Shown piece by piece: positions 29,598 to 40,300 of a stretch of 62,500 nucleotides of DNA. Location: contig CAUYUJ010020726.1 of NCBI GenBank assembly GCA_963575745.1, positions 1,519,969 through 1,582,468 of the forward strand, given 5' to 3'. Within the stretch, counting starts at the first letter, position 1. Each line of letters starts with the position of its first letter. A model generated the notes under the pieces. That model was not told the origin of the DNA, did no database searches, and saw only the letters and a list, made by a program, of their open reading frames with translations. The position numbers were made by a program, and so were the translations under genes. Source of the stretch: Prorocentrum cordatum. Taxonomy: Eukaryota > Sar > Dinophyceae > Prorocentrales > Prorocentraceae.

Positions 29598-30900
29598 CCG
29601 TGGTCAATGGAGCCGTAGACGATCCGCCTGTTCGCGGGCTCGCCTCACTGTTCGTGCCCTGCCGCGCCTGCTTGCGACAGGCCTGTGCCGTGCCGGCCCG
29701 GCGGCGTCCCAGGCCACGGGCCCTCACGGCTGTGAAGGGGCCCTGGGACACACACACATAGATACTCACAAACAACAGGATTCCCCATAGTTTCCAACAT
29801 TTTCGGGGTTTTTGTCTCCCCCCTCCCACTTCCATGTTTTCCCATATTTGCCTGGGGAATCGACGATGAATTGCGTCTGTGTGTTTTTGTTCCCTCCCGA
29901 GGTTGAGCGCCGCCAGTGGCCCTGGGAGTCGGCCTGCATCCAGGAGTCTGCGCCATCGAAGCGCCGCGATCGCTCCAGGCTCGGCGAATCGCGCGGTGTC
30001 GCAGGCCCGGGGCCTGCAGCCTCACGACGCGGGCCCGTCGTGCTGTCCCCCCTCCCCCGCCGCCTCCGCCGCGGCCCCCTGCCACCAGAGGCAGCTGAGG
30101 CACTGGCCTGCCAGCCTCTCCGCGTCCTCCTCTTGGGTGTGGGCGAATCTGAGCGTCCAGCTCCTGGCGCGAGCAGCAGCAGCCAAGAGAAAGCCGAGCG
30201 AGGCTGCTCCTTCTCGTGCATGCCGCTCGCGCGGGGCCATGCTCTGGCAGCTGAGCGTCCGCGCCTGCCTGAGCACCTGCGAGCGTGAAGACGGCAATGC
30301 GGCCAGCGCACGACACGGACACGGTGCAGCGGAGGAGGCCCTGCTCCGGGTGGGAGGCGCAGCCCTCCTCTTGGAGGGGCGCCTCGTGCCTCCTCTTGGG
30401 GCCAGGCGGGGCGCTCCCGAGAGGGGCCCGCGTGCGAGGCATCGGGGGCCTGGCGCCCCTGCCTCGGCGGAGGGCCGGCGGGGGCAAGGCGGCGGCGGCC
30501 CCACCGGCGGGGAAAGCTGGCGGAGGGCGGCGGGAAGGCAGTGCTGCACCGGCACGTCTCGGGACGATCGGAGGCGGTCAGGAGAGAAGTTCACCACACA
30601 CACCAAACCACCCCGACCCAACCCGGAGGCTTGAGTTTGCCCTGCATCTTCAGGGGGGGGGGGGTCGGGGGACATCGGAAAGACACATATATGGGACCCG
30701 TACCCCCCCAACCCGAAATTGGGGTCTTCGGCTTGGATTGGGGTGGTCTGGTAGGTAGTCACAAGGGGCACAACGACCGACAGCAGTTCTTGTTCATTTG
30801 GGGCAGACGTGCTGTCGGTGTCGCCGCGGACGTTGTCCATCTGAGACAGGAGGCCGCCTGCCCGACAGCGGCCGCCGTCGGTGTTGGGCAACACTTTTCG
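29420..30900. other. No host gene recognised; includes inverted R3 copy
   Basis: Overlapping GC-rich ORFs on both strands (up to 290 codons, 30022-30894 minus) show no known domain. The stretch includes the inverted R3 copy at 29730-29892 and a poly-G run at 30652-30664. Confidence 0.45.
29730..29892 (-). repeat. Dispersed repeat R3, copy 3 (inverted)
   Basis: Minus strand reads AAAAACACACAGACGCAATT, GATTCCCCAGGCAAATATGG, GGGAATCC and GTCCCAGGGCCCCTTCA, as in the two + strand copies. Confidence 0.65.
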
Positions 30901-31185
30901 TTGGGCGTCGTGCTCATGTGTTCGGTACCCAGTTGGAGCGTCTAAAATATCTGCAGCCTGACTTCATGGAGCCGGCCAAGTGAGGGAAGTCTGCACAGCA
31001 AGCACTCTCGTCGGTGACGACACGACTCTTCAGTTGAGCCGTACGTGCGCAGCGCGCGCAGACACGGCGCCTGACACGTGTGTCCGTTTTCCCCCGCTCC
31101 CTCAGCTTCCCAGGCCTACAGCCGGAAGAGGAAACAACAACCACACAAACGAGCTGGGTCCACAACCCTTCGACGGCCCGTGCGG
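30900..31185. other. No gene recognised
   Basis: Only short frames without domains or repeats. Confidence 0.4.
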
Positions 31186-31286
31186 ATCACTTGGACCTGC
31201 GTTGGCCCCCCCCCCCCGCGGCGCCTCCGGCGCCGCCCCTGGCGCGCTCCGCGCGCCAGAACTCCGCGCGGACCGTCGAAGGTGGA
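31186..31286. repeat. GC-rich foldback family, copy 3
   Basis: A GGCGCCTCCGGCGCCGCC pair followed by CTGGCGCGCTCCGCGCGCCA and ACTCCGCGCGGACC. Same orientation as copy 1. Confidence 0.65.
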
Positions 31287-31423
31287 TGCTGATGCTGCGT
31301 CCGCTTCCTCTGCTCAGCCCTGTCCCCCAGCTCCCCGACCCTGCCCCCCCCCCTTCTTCGCCTCCCGGGTCGGACGAAAGGGGTGGACGGGGCAAAGGGG
31401 GGCATCGCAGGCGTAGAGGTTGA

Positions 31424-31590
31424 CACCAACACCAATATGGGCGATGTGCCTCCACCGAGGGAAGAAGATCCCGATTTCGGTGATGGTGGTAATATTACGG
31501 CTTCCAAGGTGGTCGAAATATTACCACCAACACCGAAATCTAAGATCACCTTCCCCTTGTGCAGGCAAACCCCCTGTGTCGGTGTTGGTG
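31424..31590. repeat. Foldback with arms of about 75 bp
   Basis: Arm 31424-31496 (ACCAACACC ... GATTTCGGTGATGGTGGTAA) pairs imperfectly with 31517-31590. The innermost 24 bp (GATTTCGGTG.TGGTGGTAATATT) pair almost perfectly around a 20-base loop. Confidence 0.75.
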
Positions 31591-32640
31591 CCCATTTCCA
31601 GGCCTCCAAGGGCACAACACTCCTACGTGCAGCTGGTTCTGGCCCCGCCGCTGGGCGCTGTCCTCAGGCCATGGACGCCTACGCCTGCGGCGCCACGGGG
31701 CGCTGGGAAACCCAACTGCGCAGGCTGGTTCGGCTGCCCCCCCTTTTCCGACGATCGAGGTCGAGCATCGAGCATCAAGCCGGATCGAGAATCGAGGGAG
31801 AGGTCGAGAATCTCGGAGGCTCCTTAATTAGGCCCCTCGTGCCCCGTGGGCCGCGAGCTCTGGAGCTCCACCTCGGGCGCTGCCAGAGGGTTGCGCCGTG
31901 CATCTGAGCAGGCACATCCTGAAGGTCGACACGCTCTGAGGATTCCCCCGCCGTCCCGTGGCCTTCCTTCTCCTCGCCCCCTCGCCCGCCTGCGCCCCCG
32001 TGCCTCCATCCGCAGCGGCTCCTCCTCGTCCTCCTCCTCCTCCTCCTCCTCGTCCTCCTCCTCTGCCTCCTCCTCCTCCTCCTCCTCCTCTGCCTCCTCC
32101 TCCTTCTCGTCCTCCTCCTCCTCCTCCTCCTCGTCCCGCCTTTTTGTTTGCTTGACCGATTGTTGTACCCACTTCGCCGCCGACCCAAACAGTGCCGCCG
32201 GAGGGGTGCCGCCCGCACCCAACGCGCGCCCCCCGGCGATGCTCGAGGGAGGCCCCCCCCCTGCTCCCCGGCGGGGCCTCGGGAGAGCTTCTGCTCGGCG
32301 GGCCGCTGCCAAAACCACGCTGCGGCGCGACACCCGAGGGAAGAGAGCACGGCATTTGCACAAATATTCCGAGGTCCGCGCGGACCTCCGGGTGTCAGCT
32401 TCCCGGGCCTTCCGAAGCCTTCCGCCCCGCGGAGCAGAGCGACGCGCCGTCGGTTCGCAGGGCACAGCCTGCCGCCAGGGCCGCGGCCGCGGCACGCCAA
32501 GCACAGGTTCGCGACCGCATCCACAACCGCCGCCTGGGGGGATCCATGGTCGGGGACCTCGGCAGGCGGTGGGTGTGGACATCAGAGTGAGGGGGCCGAA
32601 CGGTCATTCACTGTCCCTGGGCGCGTGGCTGAAGTGAGGT
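31590..32640. other. No gene; TCC microsatellite and low-complexity
   Basis: A TCC/TCG microsatellite occupies about 31985-32145; the long minus-strand ORFs across it are Glu/Arg runs. Around 32380-32450 the block CGGAGCAGAGCGACGCGCCG and its neighbours resemble 26810-26850, another dispersed repeat. Confidence 0.55.
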
Positions 32641-32649
32641 TCTGCGGTG

Positions 32650-32860
32650 CGGGTTATTGCTGTTGTTGGTGGTGGTGTTGGTGTTGGTGCTAGTGTTCGT
32701 CCAAGTGTTCGTGTTGGTGTTGGTGCTGGTGTTGGTGTTGTGGTTGGTGGTGTTGATGATGCTGTTGCTGTTGTTGGTGTTGGTGGTGTTGTTGATGATA
32801 AGTATGGTGTTGTTGCTGCTGCTGTTGCTGGTGTTGGTGTTGTTGAATTTCCATTTCTGA
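32650..32860. repeat. TGGTGT-rich low-complexity tract
   Basis: Interspersed TTGGTG, TGTTGG and GCTGTTG units; a related but shorter tract lies at 34110-34200. Confidence 0.85.
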
Positions 32861-34210
32861 AGAATATTAATGTTGATCCCCCTCACCGGTGCATACTGTT
32901 TTTTCTTAATCAAAGTGTGCCCCTCGACGCTCGCACCGTGTTTTTGAGAGGGGAATTATTCCTGCTCAAACTGGGCCCCTAGCTTCCAGGATTACATCAA
33001 CAGCGGTTCCCGCATTAGACCTCCTCCCAATTTACTCAAGACCCCCGTTCCTGAGACTTCTCACAATTTACCCAAGATCGGTGCTCCCGCCTGTGACCTC
33101 CTTGCAATTTAGTCAGGACCCCCGCTCCCATCTGAGACTTCCTAACAATTTACTCAGGAACGGCGCTCGCGCTTGAGACTTCCTCGCAATTGAGTCAAGA
33201 CTTCCTCGCAATTTAATCCAGACCCCCATTCCCGCCAGAGAAGCCTTCACATTTTATTCAGGAATTGCGCTCTCGCCTGTGACTCCCATCCAATGTATTC
33301 AGAAATCGCGCTTTCGACGCTCAGGAAACACGCTGCGTCAAGGACGCCGCTACAATTTACTTAGTAATCGCGCTCTCGCCATACTCAGGCATCCCGCTTG
33401 AATGTCCCACCCGCCCGACCCGCCCGTCAGGGGATCGCCCGCCCGTCGTGGGCTCCCGCCCGAGACTTCCTTCAGGAACGGCGCTTTTGCCTAGGACTTC
33501 CTCGAACGTTCACGCTCTTACCTTCGTGCTCCTCCTCCCCCTCCCTCCTCCCTCCTCCCTCCTCTCCTCCCTTTTCTCTCCCTCCTCTCTTCCCTCATCC
33601 TTCTGCCTCTCTGCCCTATCCCCTCTCCCTCCTCTCCCTCCTCCCTTCTCCCTCCCCTTCTCCTGCCTCCTCCCTCCCTCTTTCTTTCTTTCTCTCTCTC
33701 TCTCTCTCTCCCCTCTTTCTTTCTCTCTCTCTCTCTTTCCCTATCCCTCTTATCTGTAGTTTGTTTGTTCTCTCTCTCTCTCTCTCTCTCTGCCTCTGAT
33801 CAACCGCCCCCTCTTCGCTCCTGCTCTCCTGGCGTTCCCCCTCTTCCTTCGTCCCTCCCCTTCCCTTCCTCCCACTCTCCCTCGTTCTCCCCCTCCTCTT
33901 TTTGCAGCGCCCACACCAATTCCAATGGCGGGCACATGTACGCCCACGAAGGGTTGTCCGCCCGTTCAGGTTTGCCGGCCTGTCTAAGCCCGCCGCCCCC
34001 CGCAAAGAGAACACTCCCCCCAAAGAGGGTGTGATCGAAGACATAGGGACGGGTATCGACGGTGTGGGGGGATATGTTTGGAATGACACACGGGCAAGTA
34101 AGAACGATCAGTCTTATAATGATTATTGTTGTCGTTGTTGTTTGTTGTTGTTATTTGTTATTGGTGTTGCTGTTGTTGTTGTCATTGTTGTTGTTGCTGA
34201 ACTCTCAATT
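32860..34210 (+). repeat. Large satellite-like unit 1
   Basis: It begins TTCTGAAGAATATTAATGTTG, CGGTGCATACTGTTTTTTC, GGCTCGCACCGTGTTTTT-like blocks that recur at 34210-34300. Next come many copies of CTTCCTCACAATTTA with GAATCGCGCTCTCGC, then a CT-rich tract (33523-33900), and it ends with CCCCCAAAGAGGGTGTGATCG and AGTCTTATAATGATTATTGT. Unit 2 (34211-34785 joined to 52163-53610) repeats this order. No coding sequence is supported. Confidence 0.7.
33523..33900. repeat. CT-rich tract (CCTCC and CTCTCT blocks)
   Basis: Pyrimidine-only sequence with several CTCTCTCTCT runs. Confidence 0.9.
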
Positions 34211-34785
34211 CTGAAGAATAGTCATTGTTGATCCCCCCGTCCGGTGCACATTGTTTTTTCGATTGACGTGCCCATCCGGGGGCTCGCACCGTGTTTTTTT
34301 TTATCAGGGAAAGTCTTGAGGGTCCAATTGTGTTGTTGGCCCCCGGTGTACAACAACAGCGGTTTCCGCGTGATACTTCCTCACAATTTATTGAAGAATC
34401 GCGCTCTCGCTTGGGGTTCCTTGCAATTTACCGCCGGATCGCAGCTCCCCCTTGATACTTCCTCACAATGTATTGAAGAATCGCGCTCTCGCTTGGGACT
34501 TTCGTCGCAATGTACCACCGATTCGCGGCTGCCGCACGATACTTCCTCACAATTTATTCAGCTGCCGCTCCTCGACACTCAGGAATCGCGCTCCCGCTAC
34601 ATATCGCCTGGCGGTTCAAGCAGAATTTACGTTTCAACGACCCGCCCGCTCGACCCGCCCGTCTGGGCCTGCCCGCCCGACCAGCCTGTTAGGGACTGCA
34701 GTCGCCGCTCGCTGCCCTTCGCCCGCCTTCGATGCCCCTCGCTGCCCGTGCTGGTTCCGCGGTCGCCTTCGCTCGCTGCCCTTCG
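34211..34785 (+). repeat. Satellite-like unit 2, left part (before the copia insertion)
   Basis: Repeats the start of unit 1 (TCTGAAGAATAGTCATTGTTG, CGGTGCACATTGTTTTTTCG, GCTCGCACCGTG) and its CTTCCTCACAATTTATTGAAG series. It ends CTCGCTGCCCTTCG, where CTTCG (34781-34785) is the target duplication of the copia element; the unit resumes at 52163. Confidence 0.75.
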
Positions 34786-34981
34786 TGTGGAAGGAACCCG
34801 TGTAATACCCTCATATATACTCCTTATCCTTACCTCTCCCGCACCTGGCCGTTTGGGCTCAGGTACTGAGTTGGAGCGATCGTACCTTGATCGCATGGGA
34901 GGGAAAGATATCCATCTATCCCTCCATCTCTCTACCAACGGACCAGGGGTTCTGTACCCTTGTACTTCAACCCCATACACA
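34786..34981 (+). repeat. 5' LTR, 196 bp
   Basis: TG...CA ends. It contains a TATATA box-like stretch (CTCATATATACTCC, about 34810) that may be promoter. It differs from the 3' LTR by A/G, A/G and T/C only, so insertion was recent. Confidence 0.95.
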
Positions 34982-34995
34982 GGTTATCAGCCCTT
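34982..34995 (+). promoter_or_regulatory. Putative primer-binding site
   Basis: Immediately after the LTR the sequence is GGTTATCAGCCC. It resembles the initiator-Met-tRNA PBS of copia elements (TGGTATCAGAGC) with a one-base displacement. The match is partial. Confidence 0.55.
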
Positions 34996-35045
34996 TAACG
35001 CTCACCTTCACCGACTCGCCCGCGGTGACCTTGCATGCGAGCTTG

Positions 35046-37301
35046 ATGGAGCCACTTCGGCGCATGCGCCGTAAGGGTTCCATTGGGGTTTCGCGTCCAA
35101 GCTCTCCCACGGTGCGACGGCTCGGTGACGAGTTGGAGAGCATTAGTGCGGACTGTGTTGGTGTCCCCGATACCCCCCCCAGCTCCCGAGGACCCGAGGC
35201 GCGTCTAGCTGCTGAACTTCGCCGCAGCGCCGCCCGCGGGGGGACAGGAGAAGGAGTAGGAACAGGAAGGAAGGAGTTTCACACGCCGACTTTCGACCCT
35301 CCCTCCCCTTCCCCGTCGGGAGCAATCCCAACCGCGTCAGGCGAAAGCCTTGCCGGTCTCGATACTCCAGGGCGCTTTCGCGCTAACCGCCGATGGACCT
35401 CAGGTGCTGGGACCCCCAGCCCTGCGACCGTCCCTGTAGCGGAGCACGTAGCTACCTTCGAGGAACTCAGTAGACCAGTGTCGGCACAGCCACAGACGCG
35501 GTACCCCAAGGTATCATCGGATGAGACACCACACACACATGGTCCGAGTCGCAGCTCGTCCGCGCGCAACCGCCGTGGAGCCCCAGGCCCATACGGCGAA
35601 AGCAGGTCGAGCCCGCGCACTGCCTCTCAGAGGCCATGCACTCCCCGCGACAGGGGACACAGGGAAGCTGACGCTCCCCACCTCTCCATCTCAGACGACC
35701 AGCTGGCGGAGACGTCCGCCGCAGGTGACATAGCTGAGCTCAGAGACCAGGTTGAAACCTTCGTGTCCAGCCAATACTCTGGACTACTACAGAGCGTTCA
35801 GACGAACGCCACCGATACTGCAGCCATACGCCGCGATCTTGACGGCGCCTTAGGGATCATCGATTCCAGGATCGCCGAAGATCGACGCATCATAGGAGAA
35901 CTGCAGTACCAGGTTGATCGTGAGGTGTCACACTCAGGTGAACGAACGGCGATGGTCGAGAACCTGCGCAACTATCTCGCGCAGATGGAGCAACAACTTG
36001 TGATCGTACGCGACACAGGCATTTCTGCGGTCAGGATTTTACATGATGAGATCCACGACCAGCTCCGTAACCGACCAACTCCAACCGAGGCCACAGACCT
36101 CGGCGACGTTCAGTCTCAGATCAATGATCTTCGATCTTACCTAGACCACACTACGGCGACGCTTCGTACCGAAGCACACACAAACTCGTCGAACCTGATC
36201 GACATGTTGCAGCGTACTGAGAGAGTCATCACTCAAAGGCTTGATGCGACCAACGCTGTCGTGCAGCCACTCGCTAACCGGATCTCTGACATAGAGCAGC
36301 GTTTTCCTGGTGTACAGGACGCCCTGGCAGAGTTGCGTGTCGGACGAGCCCAGACTGGCCAGCTGGATTCTCCTCCCACGGTTTACGATTTCGCCCGCCT
36401 CACTGACAGGTTGCAGGAGGTTGAGAAGGCGGCGGACCACGCGCAGTTAGAGCTCTCCCAGGTTATTCATGAAAGAGATACTGAGAAGGTACGTGTTGAG
36501 AGTTATCTCGCACGTCTGGAAAGCGAGGTGGAGGCACAAAGCGCCCGTCTCCGAGCATGCGAGCATCGACTTGATCGGTATTCCCAACGGTCTCGGGATA
36601 CTGATGAGTATACACGCCAAAAGGTGGGTCAAATACAAGAAGACATGACGAGCTGGACAAATCAGCTGATCGACCACACTAACGACACCAACATTCACCT
36701 TCGACCTGCAGCCGACCTGCACAGGCCGACGGCAGCGTCCGCCGAAGCACCACAAGCTTCAGCAGGACAACAACGACGTACATCTCCAGGAGCAGCCTCA
36801 GCGGCAGCTTCTGCACAGACACGTCATGTGTCGCCTGTGCGCACAGAACCAACCATCGACGGTGCACCGATACCCTCACAACCAGTGTCTGCGGTGTCGG
36901 TACATACAACGACGCCTATCAAGGAGTCAGACACCGTTCGAGTACCTGTCTTGCCTAAGATCACGCAGCTGCTGGAGTGGCAGCAAAGAGTGCGAAAGAA
37001 CTTTGGGGCCGCCTCAGGGAGACCATCCAAAGCATACGCCTTCCTATGCGTGGCAGAACAGCCCGAATGTACATTCGAGGATTTACAAGACAGTGGAGAT
37101 TTTGAGAGCATCGATTGCAAACTCGCAACCGCTTTGAGCGACATCTTATCCTCAGACTTACGCTACCAAATCAGGCTCATCGAGACCAGAGAGCACAAAG
37201 CAGGACGCATGCTCAAAGGACGCCAGATATACTGGCATATCCTACAGTCCTACAAAGTGACAGGACGTCGACGACGACCTGCACGATTTCGAGCGCCTTA
37301 A
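35046..37301 (+). CDS. Copia Gag, N-terminal and capsid-like part
   Basis: The first ATG after the LTR in this frame is 35046 (MEPLRRMRRKGSIGVSRPSS); the frame itself is open from within the LTR. Residues 1-220 are Ser/Pro/Arg-rich and likely disordered. Residues about 230-540 are a long coiled coil (RTAMVENLRNYLAQMEQQL, SQINDLRSYLDHTTATL). A second Pro/Thr/Ser linker follows, then the start of a capsid-like helical domain (LLEWQQRVRKNFGAAS ... GRQIYWHILQSYKV). The frame ends at 37301, but the natural continuation (DLHDFERLKELRMRDEDLQ) is in the +1 frame from 37261. The long coiled coil is unusual for a copia Gag and suggests an added oligomerisation arm. Confidence 0.8.
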   Translation: MEPLRRMRRKGSIGVSRPSSPTVRRLGDELESISADCVGVPDTPPSSRGPEARLAAELRRSAARGGTGEGVGTGRKEFHTPTFDPPSPSPSGAIPTASGESLAGLDTPGRFRANRRWTSGAGTPSPATVPVAEHVATFEELSRPVSAQPQTRYPKVSSDETPHTHGPSRSSSARNRRGAPGPYGESRSSPRTASQRPCTPRDRGHREADAPHLSISDDQLAETSAAGDIAELRDQVETFVSSQYSGLLQSVQTNATDTAAIRRDLDGALGIIDSRIAEDRRIIGELQYQVDREVSHSGERTAMVENLRNYLAQMEQQLVIVRDTGISAVRILHDEIHDQLRNRPTPTEATDLGDVQSQINDLRSYLDHTTATLRTEAHTNSSNLIDMLQRTERVITQRLDATNAVVQPLANRISDIEQRFPGVQDALAELRVGRAQTGQLDSPPTVYDFARLTDRLQEVEKAADHAQLELSQVIHERDTEKVRVESYLARLESEVEAQSARLRACEHRLDRYSQRSRDTDEYTRQKVGQIQEDMTSWTNQLIDHTNDTNIHLRPAADLHRPTAASAEAPQASAGQQRRTSPGAASAAASAQTRHVSPVRTEPTIDGAPIPSQPVSAVSVHTTTPIKESDTVRVPVLPKITQLLEWQQRVRKNFGAASGRPSKAYAFLCVAEQPECTFEDLQDSGDFESIDCKLATALSDILSSDLRYQIRLIETREHKAGRMLKGRQIYWHILQSYKVTGRRRRPARFRAP

Positions 37302-40300
37302 AGAACTGAGGATGAGAGACGAAGATTTGCAACGTTTCATTACCGATTGGGACGCCTTACTCTTGGAATGCCGAGAAGTACCCGATCCAAAGATATTGGA
37401 ATCGCTATTCCGCACACAGATTCGTAGACATGCATGGATGAAACAAGACATGTACGAGTACCAGCGCATGAAGATGAGCGACCCGAATCGTACCTACGGT
37501 TGGCTTCGACAGCGTGTTCTGGACATACTGGAGATTAAACAATTGGAGAAGAATCAAAACAAGCTACGGTACGAACACGAAACACGATCTCAGGTCAACC
37601 TGTGCGCTGCATGGAAGAAAGGCAATTGTCGCAATGGTGAACGGTGCAAGGCTTTACATACATATTCCAGGGATTGGAAGAACAACAAATCTTCCAGAAC
37701 ATCAACGGCTGGTGGCAACCCCCGCCGTAGTATGTCCACTCCTGCGAATCACAAGAAGCCAGCATCAAGGCCATTCTGCTTCGATTTTGCCAAGCGCAAC
37801 ACATGCACCAGAGGTGATAAGTGTAACTACCCGCACGTCGCACAGTGCAAGGATTTCGCACAGAACAAGTGCACAAAAGGCGACAAATGCAAATACGCTC
37901 ATCTCGCACCTGGTGCAAAGACTCCTGAACGAAGCCCGAGTCGACCACGGACTTCCAGCCAGGACAGCCGTGGCCGATCGCCATCCCGCGGATCAGGAAG
38001 CCAACGGTCTTCACAACGCGGGGGGTTTCGCTACGCAAGCGATTCACGACAGGGACGTGACAACCGACGCCAATACGACCGATCCCGTTCGACATCCAGG
38101 AGGTCCCACGACTCTCGCAGCCAATCGAGAAGTCGTTATGACAGATCTTCGAGATCTACCTCCCGAGGACGAGACAATCGTGGCGGCGGACGCGGCAGTC
38201 CACGCGGCCGTGATATATCATATGGCAGTGACAAAGGACGTGGCAAGCGGTATCCGAGCCGCGGATCGTCCCGTGGTTCACCCAACACCAGAGCACGTTC
38301 TCCTGCCAACTTTAGACGTTCACGCCGATCAGACCGCAGTTACGTCATCCGTGACAAGACCCTCATGGCCAACACTAAGGCCACAGCGACATCTACCAAG
38401 ATACGTCGTCGGATACGCTTCGACGTACGCAACGTGGACTACTATTTCCATACCATATCTGGCAGAGCCAGACTGGACAGATGGAAAGAGCTGCCGATTG
38501 AGGGTGACATCGTCAAAGTACCAGATCCATTACCACAAAAATGGTGGGATGATAGTGCAGAGGCCTTACGAGAATGTCAAAAAGAGGCACAACTATGGTA
38601 CGACGAACTGTACGACTACCGACACAACAAAGAGTCGGTGGCCACACCAACTGCGATCCGAAAGCATGACGACACTGTCAAGCAGTCATCAAAGACTGCC
38701 CAGACGACAACAACGACAGAGCAAGTCGACCCTCCACGTTCGACTGCAGCATTGACAAGGTCTTGGGTTCTTGACAGTGGTTCTGCCCATCATATTCAGG
38801 GAAAACATGAACTTACGCAGACCGAGTCGGATCGCATATCTATTCGCGAAGAGCATATTCTGGAAACTGCAAATGGTGATCGTACCGTCAACGAGCACTA
38901 CGACATACGGCTACCCGAGGTTGGACTGCATAGTTCAGCCCTTGCTTTACCAGACTGCCCATCATTACTATCAGTTGGAAAATTGATTGAGGTTGATGGC
39001 TTTCGACAGCTTTGGGATCCTGAGCTGGGCTACATGCTCCAGGATCCGGGGGGCCAATGGTATAAGATTCCAGTCAACAATCGAGCGCCAGAGTTACGAC
39101 TCGACGACTTAACACGGATATCACCGCCACGTTTATGCACTTCGTCAGCACCCCGCCGTCGTCAGCGAAAGCGTTCATACGCCCGCTGTAACGACACTTG
39201 TTGGCGCTGCAAAACTACAGAGCAACCGACCACTGCAGACGAGCTACGACCCCACATAGGGACCTGCCCCAAGAGACCACATGTCGGAGAGGGAGGAGGA
39301 GCACGGACCATCACGGTCGAAGAACCTCCCGACACAAGAACAGACGAGCCCAACGTGGACACAACCACCGACTCGCCTACGTCTCAGACGCAGTGTTCTC
39401 CTCCACAATGCGGGGGGTTCGATATAGCTCAAGCAGACAACGACATACCGACAGAGACACCCACACGAACGCATCCAGACAACGATCGAGTTCTACCCAA
39501 CAGACAAAAGAAACCGATCGACCCGATGCATTACATGACTCACAGCCCAAAACATCCTGACTGTGAGATCTGTTCTCGTACGATGGCACAGAATGCCCCG
39601 TGTAGACGACAGCGCAAACCACATCCACCGGCAGACCCCACCGAAGAGGATAACGCCTACGAGGCTTTTGTCCCGAAGAAGTTCGGTGAGGCTCTAACTG
39701 CCGACCATATCGTACTGGCCAAAGACGATGCCGCGGACAAACATGGCTACAAATATGCACTTGTTGTCCTTGACAGATATACTGGCATATTCATGGCCTA
39801 CCCAGCGCTACACAAAGACGCAGCTACTACAAAGGCATCCTTTCAACAGTTCATCGCCGCGAACGATGAGGTGAAGCATATCTACACAGACAACTCTGGA
39901 GAGCTTCAGAAAGCTTGCCGCCAACTGGGATGGAGACACGACACGAGTACGCCACATCGTCCTCAGACAAATGGATTGATTGAGCGCGTTGTCAAAATTG
40001 TCATTCTTGGTACCAGAGCTGTGTTACATATGTCTGGTCTGGGACACGAATGGTGGAAAGAGGCCATGCAAGCCTTTTGCCGTGGACACAACTTTGTGCA
40101 TACATCCACGGGCGTCGCTGCCCTCAACGAGGGGCATGCAGAAAAGACAGCTCATGAAATAAGATTTGGCGAAAGCTTTCCTGGGCACTGCATGCCATTC
40201 GGTGCTCGGATATTTTGGAAATGCCTCAACCCCGAGATTAACAACGAGACTGCAAAGTTTAAAGAAAATACTCGGGAAGGGTTATTCATGGGATACCACT

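Noticed and set aside
30022-30894. 290-codon minus-strand ORF
   Set aside because: No recognised motif; composition-driven and overlapped by other frames.
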